From the NCBI GenBank assembly GCA_012727835.1, contig JAAYGE010000205.1:1-21080 (forward strand): a stretch of DNA of 21,080 bases, in the 5' to 3' direction. The notes beneath the pieces are model-generated. The model did not search any database and was not told the origin of the DNA. It worked only from the letters and a program-made list of their open reading frames with translations. Below are positions 15,594 through 21,080 of the stretch, one piece after another (within the stretch, counting starts at the first letter, position 1; the number at the start of each line of letters is the position of its first letter). The stretch is from Bacillota bacterium (lineage in GTDB: Bacteria > Bacillota_H > UBA994 > UBA5500). The translations under genes and the position numbers were made by a program.

Positions 15594-16869
15594 CTTCTAT
15601 TTCTGCCACTCCTTCTAACGGTTGTACGGCAAACTGCTTAGACACCTGTCTAATTAATGCCGGGCGGAGATCTACTACCAGCCGCACGCCAGCGGCTTCA
15701 TAGTCTTGTTGTATTACTTCCCCATGATTGTGGAGCCAGCTAACCACCTCTCCCCTGTCGTGGGGTAAGAAATATGTTACTCGCTTTGGAGCATTGGGCA
15801 GATTCTCCGCGATAAGTTGCCGCAATTTGTCTAACCCTTGACCGGATATGGCCGATACCATTACCCATGGGTGTTCGCTAATGGGTGGCATAAAAGCATC
15901 CGGATAGGGCAGCAGGTCCGCCTTGTTGTAGGCAATAATTTGGGGTTTATCGGCTGCTTTCAGCTCGCTTAACACAGCCTGTACCGAATCTATCTGTTCG
16001 TACAGGTTGGGATTGGCCGCATCGACCACATGGATCAGCAGGTCCGATTCTTTTACTTCTTCCAAAGTGGCATGAAAAGCGTCTACCAACATATGCGGCA
16101 GGCGGGAAATAAAGCCAACCGTGTCGGTAATGGCTACCTGTTGCCCATCGGGCAGATCCAATACGCGGGTGGTCGGGTCGAGGGTGGCGAAGAGCATATC
16201 GGCCACGAAGATATCCGCATTGGTAAGGGCGTTAAGTAGAGTTGATTTGCCGGCGTTAGTATACCCTACTAGCGAGACCAGCGGGTAGCCACGCCGTACC
16301 CGGCCGGCCCGGAGCAACGCCCGATGACGCTTAATATCGGCCACTTCCTTACGCAATTCCCTGATCCGTTCCCGGATCCGGCGCCGGTCATATTCCAATT
16401 TGCTTTCGCCGGGCCCGCGGGTGCCAATACCTGCCCCTAGACGCGACATTTCGGTGCCGCGCCCCGTAAGACGTGGCAGAGCATAGGAGAGCTGGGCGAT
16501 TTCCACCTGCAAGCGCCCCTCATAGGTGCGGGCCCGTTGAGCGAAGATGTCGATTATCAATTGGGTACGATCTAGTACCTGTACCTCTATTTCCTCTTCT
16601 AAGTTGCGGATTTGTGAAGGAGTCAGTTCGCTGTCCACCACTAATAGGGTGGCTTCCGTAGCCGCCACCAGGGCAGCAATTTCAACCACCTTACCTTTGC
16701 CAAAGTAGGTGGCCGGGTGGGGTCGGTTACGGCTTTGCACCACTTCGCCCACGACTTCCGCCCCTGCTGCCTCAACTAAGGCTGCCAACTCACTTAAGTC
16801 GCTGGGCTGATCCGGTGTTTCAAGAGCTGCTATGATAGCTTTATCTTTATGAACATCGTTACTATGCAA
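15583..16869 (-). CDS. hflX: GTPase HflX, ribosome rescue/splitting factor
   Basis: A 428-residue HflX. The N-terminal HflX domain includes YFGKGKVVEI and DRTQLIIDIFAQRA. The linker ends GTRGPGESKLEYDRRRIR. The GTPase domain has P-loop GYTNAGKST (202-210), DTVGF (249-253), NKAD and a final SAISGQG segment. A C-terminal domain of about 70 residues follows. HflX binds the 50S subunit and splits stalled ribosomes under stress. Start: TTG at 16869, placed exactly 6 bases after a perfect AAGGAGGT. An ATG 5 bases upstream is in another frame that soon stops. The gene is coupled by overlap to the downstream PLP enzyme. Confidence 0.95.
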   Translation of the reverse strand: MHSNDVHKDKAIIAALETPDQPSDLSELAALVEAAGAEVVGEVVQSRNRPHPATYFGKGKVVEIAALVAATEATLLVVDSELTPSQIRNLEEEIEVQVLDRTQLIIDIFAQRARTYEGRLQVEIAQLSYALPRLTGRGTEMSRLGAGIGTRGPGESKLEYDRRRIRERIRELRKEVADIKRHRALLRAGRVRRGYPLVSLVGYTNAGKSTLLNALTNADIFVADMLFATLDPTTRVLDLPDGQQVAITDTVGFISRLPHMLVDAFHATLEEVKESDLLIHVVDAANPNLYEQIDSVQAVLSELKAADKPQIIAYNKADLLPYPDAFMPPISEHPWVMVSAISGQGLDKLRQLIAENLPNAPKRVTYFLPHDRGEVVSWLHNHGEVIQQDYEAAGVRLVVDLRPALIRQVSKQFAVQPLEGVAEIEDAE

Positions 16870-16986
16870 CCCATTACCTCCTTGATGGTCATATTGCCAT
16901 CTTCAGTGTAACAGAAAGAGTTGCTAGCTGAAAGAAGCGGAAAGCCGCACGCCACTACTCAAATGTGACATGCAGCTTGCTAAGTA

Positions 16987-17220
16987 TTAAGCACCGTCTC
17001 CGGCGGCAAAAATTTCTACCGTATCGCCATCGGCAAGATTCTGATCAAGGGTTACTTCTTCTCCATTGACCTTGACGAGCCAAATGGCATATTGGGGAAT
17101 GCGCAGGGAGTTGATTAATTCCCGCAATACTGTGATCGGTTGCATAGTTACTTCATCTAGATTCGTGTTGGCCGGCAAATAATGATTAACATCGCCGTAG
17201 ATTCTCAGCTTAATCTGCAG
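16987..17220 (-). CDS. ThiS/MoaD-like beta-grasp protein, probable CTG start
   Basis: A 77-residue ubiquitin-like beta-grasp protein. From the start used here it reads MQIKLRIYGDVNHYLPANTN and continues through VNGEEVTLDQNLADGDTVEIF, the pattern of ThiS/MoaD sulfur carriers. It ends GDGA, lacking the C-terminal Gly-Gly that such carriers need for activation, so a sulfur-carrier role is doubtful. No ATG, GTG or TTG gives the complete first strand: the first such codon (TTG, 17178) would remove beta-strand 1. GGGAGGG at 17227-17233 lies 6 bases before the in-frame CTG at 17220, the best start; an ATT two codons later is an alternative. An in-frame TAG lies upstream. It is last in a four-gene cluster. 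Confidence 0.7.
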   Translation of the reverse strand: MQIKLRIYGDVNHYLPANTNLDEVTMQPITVLRELINSLRIPQYAIWLVKVNGEEVTLDQNLADGDTVEIFAAGDGA

Positions 17221-17245
17221 GGCAATCCCTCCCTTCTAGATGCTG

Positions 17246-17506
17246 CTAGTATAGCTTATTACTGCTGTAATTCGTTACGCGGCTCGGAATTTCCTGTTGG
17301 CTAGGGAGTTGGAAGGGGTTAGTATCATTTTCTTCATAAAAGGCCGTTTGGCAAAGGGGGCAAACGCCCTGCTGCAGTGCTTTTGCTTTCAGCTCGATAG
17401 GTGCATAGGCTATGCCTTCTTCCATCCCCTCTTTCCATCCGGTGTGGCGTCCTAGGAAATAACCTATGCACAAGGCTATCAAGCCTAGAATTATATAACT
17501 ACCCAT
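17246..17506 (-). CDS. Small one-helix membrane protein with CxxC motif
   Basis: An 86-residue protein of unknown function. Residues 4-20 form a single transmembrane helix (IILGLIALCIGYFLG). A charged helical linker GWKEGMEEGIAY follows, then GVCPLCQTAFYEEN at about 47-60 with a CPLC pair that could bind a metal or be redox-active. The tail is polar. The CxxC lies in the soluble part, probably cytoplasmic. Its ATG overlaps the end of the upstream membrane-protein gene by 8 bases, so the two are translationally coupled. The ThiS/MoaD-like gene starts 25 bases downstream. I cannot assign it to a family. Confidence 0.65.
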   Translation of the reverse strand: MGSYIILGLIALCIGYFLGRHTGWKEGMEEGIAYAPIELKAKALQQGVCPLCQTAFYEENDTNPFQLPSQQEIPSRVTNYSSNKLY

Positions 17507-18077
17507 GGGGTCTTACCCGCTCTCGTATCTGAAAATAGGTAAAGGTGAGGGTCGCATAGGCCAAAAGCCAGGCATCCAGGAAATAGAGGATGGCTAGGAG
17601 GGCTAGACAGACGATTATGGTGCCAACTTGGCCTAATCTGCCGGTCCAGTTGGGAGATTTAAGCCATTGGTCTTGAGCATGGTCGAGTAAGTCATCGATA
17701 AGCTGGACTGCAATCATGATGCCCAAGGCGGCCCAGGCGGTTGCCAACCCATAACGCCAGGCGGCCGCTGCCCAAAGTACCGCTCCTTCCACATAGCCCG
17801 GCAGTTTGCTTGGTAGGACCTGGGGCTCGCCAATCATGCCCACCGCATAAGCGCCGGTTAGCAAACACACTCCGATGGCTGGGTCAAGTAGCACTGCCAG
17901 AGCAAACGCGTAAAGGGCATAAGCAGTAGTGCCGGCGCCGAGACGCAAACTCCAATTCGGCTTTCCTAGCACCTGGTCTATCTCGCTATCCAAAGCATCG
18001 TCCAACAAGCGAATATCCCAACCGACGCAATAGGCCGAACCGAAGCCTAGTAGGTGTTTATAAACTGCTGGCCACAA
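17499..18077 (-). CDS. Integral membrane protein with duplicated Asp-rich motif (UbiA-like?)
   Basis: A 192-residue polytopic membrane protein. Residues 24-47 (starting LLDDALDSEIDQVL) and 126-149 (starting LIDDLLDHAQDQWL) are clearly repeats: 14 of 24 positions are identical, sharing DDxLDxxxDQ, then PNW and RLG. Two Asp-rich loops, one per half, recall the UbiA prenyltransferase superfamily, where they bind magnesium diphosphate. However, 192 residues is short against the usual 280-300, so UbiA-like is tentative. The TTG start has AAGGAGGTG well placed upstream; this site lies inside the intact 3' end expected for the GTPase gene before it. The downstream CxxC protein overlaps it by 8 bases. 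Substrate and function are unknown. Confidence 0.7.
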   Translation of the reverse strand: MWPAVYKHLLGFGSAYCVGWDIRLLDDALDSEIDQVLGKPNWSLRLGAGTTAYALYAFALAVLLDPAIGVCLLTGAYAVGMIGEPQVLPSKLPGYVEGAVLWAAAAWRYGLATAWAALGIMIAVQLIDDLLDHAQDQWLKSPNWTGRLGQVGTIIVCLALLAILYFLDAWLLAYATLTFTYFQIRERVRPHG

Positions 18078-18141
18078 AGGCTTTCACCTCCTTACACCCC
18101 CGCTTATAGAGGGCTGAAATCGGGATCACCAGCTGTTTAGG
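18058..18141 (-). other. Out-of-frame C-terminal tail of the small GTPase
   Basis: Read in the -1 frame this segment encodes 27 residues, PKQLVIPISALYKRG followed by CKEVKAFVASSL and TAA. It contains the G5-type SAL motif lacking in the main frame. In the restored gene the stop would overlap the next gene's TTG start by 20 bases, a normal coupled arrangement. It is either a true single-base deletion or an assembly error. Confidence 0.65.
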
Positions 18142-18647
18142 GATTGTTGGCGAATGAGCGCTAATCCGGCCCGAGCTTGGGGCAAATCCATCTTATTAGC
18201 GAGAATCACGTAACCACCTCGTGTATCGGCGTAGTTAGCTATTTGGCGATCCACTTCACCTACCGCATGGGCGCTAGAGGCATCTAACATGTGCAAGACC
18301 AATGCTGCTTTTTTAATCTCTAGTAAGGTTTGGGCAGCAGCTTGGCGCACTGCCTGCTCGCTGGGAATTCCGTCGGAAAATCCACTGCTGTCGGTGAGCA
18401 AGATCCTTTTCTTCGTTTTACCGGCGGGTACATCGATCTCGAGGGCCTGTAGACAACGGGTTTTATGTTGTCCCCGCCCTATCAATTCCTGGCGGGCATG
18501 ATCTATGCGAAAGGTTTGCTTGGTGGCGAAACCGTCGGGGTAATTAAAAGTGATCTCCACCCGACTTAGCCCCAAGTACTCGGCAAAGTTTAGCACGAAC
18601 GCAGTCTTACCCACGTTAGTGCGTCCTATGACCAGACACTGTTGCAA
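18126..18647 (-). CDS. Small GTPase, apparently frameshifted near its 3' end
   Basis: A 173-residue TRAFAC-type GTPase as read. Walker A is GRTNVGKT (8-15), then DSSGF (86-90) and NKMD (151-154). The final G5 motif is missing because the frame ends at a TGA soon after LIRQQSLNSW. The -1 frame over the same bases reads PKQLVIPISALYKRG, which supplies a perfect G5 (SAL) and a natural C-terminus. One base inserted near 18142 would restore an unbroken protein of about 196 residues. The start is TTG, just before CLVIGRTNVG, with GGGGGTAAGGGG upstream. It is first in a four-gene cluster. Its partner is unknown. Confidence 0.75.
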   Translation of the reverse strand: MQQCLVIGRTNVGKTAFVLNFAEYLGLSRVEITFNYPDGFATKQTFRIDHARQELIGRGQHKTRCLQALEIDVPAGKTKKRILLTDSSGFSDGIPSEQAVRQAAAQTLLEIKKAALVLHMLDASSAHAVGEVDRQIANYADTRGGYVILANKMDLPQARAGLALIRQQSLNSW

Positions 18648-18714
18648 CCCCTTACCCCCTTCCTTTGCCTCTATTACTTATATAAACTTATGCGAGTCTT
18701 GCGCCGGATACGAG

Positions 18715-18753
18715 TAAAAAGGGGCCTGTTCACCAATTTGGCGAACAGGCCCC
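18715..18753 (-). terminator. Terminator of the DUF1538–PII operon
   Basis: GGGGCCTGTTC (18721-18731) pairs perfectly with GAACAGGCCCC (18743-18753). On the minus strand it is followed by TTTTTA. It lies 10 bases after the PII-like stop codon. Confidence 0.9.
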
Positions 18754-18763
18754 CTCATCATTC

Positions 18764-19090
18764 TTATTTCTTCATTAAATGGGAAATACCAACCACTTTA
18801 CTTAGTTCCACCACAAAGGCAATGCCGGTAGCCGGCTTATCCAATTCTCCGGCCTCATTGATGGCCGCTAACACTTTTTCTGTTTTTTCCTTGGCTATAA
18901 CGGTCAGGATGATATCCTTTTCCGGTTCGATGGAAATGCCAAGCAGCTTCTTTTGCTCATGAATACCGGTGCCGCGGCCATACAGAATGGTGGCTCCTTC
19001 CGCTCCGGCTTGTTTAGACGCCTTAACAATTCGTTCCGCGTAGCCTCTCTTCACAATCGTTACGATTAGATCATGATTGTTAACTTGCAT
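18764..19090 (-). CDS. PII-like signalling protein linked to DUF1538 transporter
   Basis: A 108-residue PII-superfamily protein. The ferredoxin-like core is visible: HDLIVTIVKRGYAERIVKAS, GAEGATILYGRG, KDIILTVIAKEKTEKVLAAI and GIAFVVELSKVVGI. The T-loop region (GTGIHEQKKLLGISIEPEK) is short and lacks the uridylylated tyrosine of classical GlnB, so this is a PII-like regulator, probably sensing a nucleotide or other small effector, not a nitrogen-cascade GlnB. It lies 13 bases after the second DUF1538 gene in the same operon and probably regulates that transporter. Start: a GTG three codons upstream is in frame, but AAAGGTGG is best placed for the ATG at 19090. Confidence 0.85.
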   Translation of the reverse strand: MQVNNHDLIVTIVKRGYAERIVKASKQAGAEGATILYGRGTGIHEQKKLLGISIEPEKDIILTVIAKEKTEKVLAAINEAGELDKPATGIAFVVELSKVVGISHLMKK

Positions 19091-19103
19091 GGTAACCACC
19101 TTT

Positions 19104-19811
19104 CTAGTCCTTGTTCTTATAAATCTGGCCCAGCAACATGACTGCCATAATGGGGGCTAAGGCCACAAAAGCAGTCATACCAAAACCGTCTACAATAGGA
19201 TTCCGACCGGGCGTAGTTGTAGCTACGCCTACCGCCAGCGAGAGAATGATTGTGACAACCATAGGCCCGGTCACTACTGCTCCCGAGTCAAAGGCGATAG
19301 CAGAAAAGGTCGGCTCGGTAAAACGCAACAGTATGATTAAGAGGATGTATCCAGGGAAGGCGATATAGGTAAACGGAATGCCAAAAACAATGCGCGCCAT
19401 TCCTATTCCTACAGCCAGGCCTACAGCAATAGACACTGTATAAACTAGCACATTCTGTTTAATAGCCCCACTGGAAGCCTCCTCCACCTGGGCACCTTGT
19501 ACCCGCAGCCCAGGCTCCGCAATAGCAACCACAAAGCCCACCAGTGCTCCTATGGGAATAGCGATCCAACGGTTGTCCCGTCCTCCAAGAATTTCGCCTA
19601 TTAATTGGCTAGCTGGGTTAAAGCCCACATTGATACCATGTAACAGCAAGGTTAAACCCACAAAAGTTAGTAGCAGGCCTTTGATGGTTTTTTGCATAAA
19701 GCCTTCTGGCAGCTCCACAAAACGCGGCGTAAGCAACAAAATAATAACTAAAGGTAAGAGAGCTTGTAATACTTCGAGAGATGTTTGTCCAATACCTGCA
19801 AAGATACTCAA
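19104..19811 (-). CDS. DUF1538 membrane protein, second subunit
   Basis: A 235-residue integral membrane protein of the DUF1538 family, with about six hydrophobic segments. Landmarks: LLHGINVGFNPASQLIGE, the charged loop GALVGFVVAIAEPGLRVQ, GGAxV-type segments and SAIAFDSGAVVTGPMVV near the C-terminus, followed by NPIVDGFGMTAFVALAPI. The paralogue encoded upstream has the same order of motifs. A DUF1538 pair (UmpA/UmpB) has been reported as a two-component Na+(Li+,K+)/H+ antiporter in Halomonas, so cation/proton exchange is the best working hypothesis. The TTG start overlaps the upstream stop as TTGA, with GGGTGA 7 bases before. Confidence 0.85.
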   Translation of the reverse strand: MSIFAGIGQTSLEVLQALLPLVIILLLTPRFVELPEGFMQKTIKGLLLTFVGLTLLLHGINVGFNPASQLIGEILGGRDNRWIAIPIGALVGFVVAIAEPGLRVQGAQVEEASSGAIKQNVLVYTVSIAVGLAVGIGMARIVFGIPFTYIAFPGYILLIILLRFTEPTFSAIAFDSGAVVTGPMVVTIILSLAVGVATTTPGRNPIVDGFGMTAFVALAPIMAVMLLGQIYKNKD

Positions 19812-20500
19812 GAGTAAATCACCCCTAAAAGCATAACGGCCAAAACAGGGCCAAGAGCTGCTAGTCCCATAAGCCCGAAACCGTCTCGTAGTGGCGATCT
19901 ACCTTGTAGTACGGAAGCCGTACCCAACCCTAAACTCATTACAAAAGGTACAATTAACGGTCCGGTGGCAACAGCCCCCGAATCAAAGGAAATAGGAATG
20001 AAATCGGCGGGAGCAAACAAGGACAGGAGCATTAGCAAGGCATAACCACCTGCAAAGAGATATTGGATAGGGACCCCTAGAACAATCCGAAGCATGGCCA
20101 CAGCTACGAAAAAGCCCATACCAACAGCTACCGTCAAGATCAACAGTGAACGGCCGATAGCGGCTTCAGAAACTGCAGCCACTTGGTTGGCTAAGACCAT
20201 CACGTCCGGGTCAGCTATCGTTACAGCCACTCCCAGTAAGAGCGATACAATAAAAAAGAAATAAATGGAACCTTTACTGGGCAGCTCCGCTCCGATTGTC
20301 CGCCCAATGGGTAAGAGGCCGATATTAACGCCTAGTAAAAAGAGGAATAAACCTACTAAAACAAAGATGGCGCCTGCCACAAACTGTCCGATTACAGCCG
20401 GGGGCGTCTTCGCAATAGTTAATTGTATTAGAAGTACCAATGCTGTTACCGGGGCAACAGCAGTTAGCACTTCTTTCATTGTGTCCTTAACTTCTTTCAA
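19808..20500 (-). CDS. DUF1538 membrane protein, first subunit
   Basis: A 230-residue DUF1538 integral membrane protein, paralogous to the next gene. Matching motifs: LLGVNIGLLPIGRTIGAELP, VAVTIADPDVMVLANQV, then IPISFDSGAVATGPLIVPFV and SPLRDGFGLMGLAALGPVLA. The shared FDSGAV-TGP segment with one acidic residue in the membrane is a likely ion-coupling site (inference). The start used is TTG at 20500 after AGGAGGGG. An ATG 7 codons later is an alternative. It is the first gene of a tight three-gene operon with the second DUF1538 and a PII-like protein. Confidence 0.85.
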   Translation of the reverse strand: MKEVKDTMKEVLTAVAPVTALVLLIQLTIAKTPPAVIGQFVAGAIFVLVGLFLFLLGVNIGLLPIGRTIGAELPSKGSIYFFFIVSLLLGVAVTIADPDVMVLANQVAAVSEAAIGRSLLILTVAVGMGFFVAVAMLRIVLGVPIQYLFAGGYALLMLLSLFAPADFIPISFDSGAVATGPLIVPFVMSLGLGTASVLQGRSPLRDGFGLMGLAALGPVLAVMLLGVIYS

Positions 20501-20533
20501 TTATCATAACCCCTCCTTTTTCACATTATTCAA

Positions 20534-20550
20534 GAAGTGCTACAGAGCAC
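20534..20550. repeat. Small inverted repeat upstream of the DUF1538 operon
   Basis: GTGCT-ACAG-AGCAC forms a perfect 5-bp stem with a 4-nt loop in the leader, about 35 bases before the first start codon. A TATGAT on the minus strand just upstream could be the -10. It may be an operator or a leader hairpin; the evidence is weak. Confidence 0.3.
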
Positions 20551-20600
20551 ATGTATATCATACCTGAAATGAAATTAAATGGCCAATTCCTTACTAACTA

Positions 20601-20640
20601 TTAAAAAAGCTGTTCAAGGCTCTTGCCCTGAACAGCTTTC
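20601..20640 (-). terminator. Terminator of the pntB gene
   Basis: AAAGCTGTTCA (20606-20616) and TGAACAGCTTT (20629-20639) form an 11-bp stem. On the minus strand it ends in TTTTTTAA. It lies 16 bases past the pntB stop codon. Confidence 0.88.
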
Positions 20641-20655
20641 TGCGTTGGCCCTTTA

Positions 20656-21080
20656 TTAAGCTTCCACTTCCTGCAATAGCTGTTTTAATGATTCTTTTGC
20701 ATCACCCAGCAAGAGGCGCACATGGGGCATGTCGTATAGCGGGTTATCTACCCCCGAATAGCCCGGGTTTTTATCCAGGTTGCAGATGATGACATGCTTG
20801 GCCTGATCCACGTTCAGTATGGGCATACCATAAATGGGCGTGTCCTCTGCTGAATTGGCTGCCGGGTTGACAACGTCGCAAGCACCGACCACAATGGCCA
20901 CATCGGTTTCCGGGAATTCGGGATTGATATCGTCCATTTCCCGCAGCTTATCGTAGGGCACATCTACTTCGGCTAAGAGCACATTCATATGCCCTGGCAT
21001 ACGACCGGCCACCGGGTGGATAGCGAAATCCACCTGCGTACCTCTGGCCTCTAGGGCATCCATCAATTCTTTGACTAACC
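20656..21080 (-). CDS. pntB: NAD(P) transhydrogenase subunit beta, C-terminal part (partial)
   Basis: The 3' end of pntB, open through the right edge; about 141 residues are visible. This is domain III, the peripheral nucleotide-binding domain of the proton-translocating transhydrogenase that exchanges hydride between NADH and NADP. Motifs: IHPVAGRMPGHMNVLLAE, EMDDINPEFPETDVAIVVGA, CDVVNPAA, YGMPIL and GYSGVDNPLYD, then LLLGDAKESL. Aligned without gaps to E. coli PntB, the KRS that holds the 2'-phosphate of NADP(H) reads NLD here (CNLDKNPGYSG). The start and membrane domain lie beyond the window. It ends at a strong terminator. Confidence 0.95.
   Translation of the reverse strand, partial: LVKELMDALEARGTQVDFAIHPVAGRMPGHMNVLLAEVDVPYDKLREMDDINPEFPETDVAIVVGACDVVNPAANSAEDTPIYGMPILNVDQAKHVIICNLDKNPGYSGVDNPLYDMPHVRLLLGDAKESLKQLLQEVEA

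Noticed and set aside
18136..18146. Programmed -1 frameshift in the small GTPase
   Set aside because: The overlap bases (TCCCTAAAC) do not form an X-XXY-YYZ slippery heptamer, and no downstream stimulator is evident; a one-base deletion or error is simpler.

Overview
The window looks like a low-to-medium GC Bacillota (Firmicutes) chromosome, most likely an anaerobic member of the class Clostridia. This rests on strong GGAGG-type ribosome binding sites, frequent GTG and TTG starts, many short intrinsic terminators, and a gene set including DegV, LexA with a divergent YneA-like protein, the HflX–YnbB pair and a PntB-type transhydrogenase. The taxonomic call is inference. I see no tRNA, rRNA, CRISPR array, insertion sequence or prophage. 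It reads as ordinary core and semi-core chromosome.

Layout. Positions 1-600 hold no open frame but several hairpins, two with GNRA loops on the + strand, so this is a candidate large structured RNA. Next come a UPF0173 metallo-hydrolase and a DegV lipid-binding protein (both -), a DUF523/TudS-type iron-sulfur protein (+), an uncharacterised two-helix membrane protein (-), a flavodoxin-fold oxidoreductase with a cysteine cluster (+) and a small membrane PH-domain protein (-). A D-aminoacylase-type amidohydrolase and an M20 peptidase (both +) follow, separated by a terminator. Then come a PhoB-type response regulator and membrane histidine kinase (-), an HD phosphohydrolase (-) and a YneB-like serine recombinase (-).

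Positions 11.7-14.2 kb form an SOS locus: the recombinase, an exported M28 peptidase (+), a small acidic protein (-), a YneA-like LysM division inhibitor (-) and lexA (+). Two LexA-box-like palindromes lie between yneA and lexA, one at each divergent promoter.

Positions 14.3-18.65 kb are all minus strand: HflX GTPase plus YnbB-type PLP enzyme, preceded by a compact four-gene cluster. That cluster encodes a small GTPase (apparently frameshifted), a membrane protein with a duplicated Asp-rich motif, a one-helix CxxC protein and a ThiS/MoaD-fold protein that appears to start at CTG. It is the best candidate here for an undescribed functional unit.

The right end (minus strand) carries two DUF1538 membrane proteins with a PII-like regulator, probably a regulated cation/proton antiporter, and the C-terminal part of PntB. 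In that PntB the residues that normally hold the 2'-phosphate of NADP are replaced.
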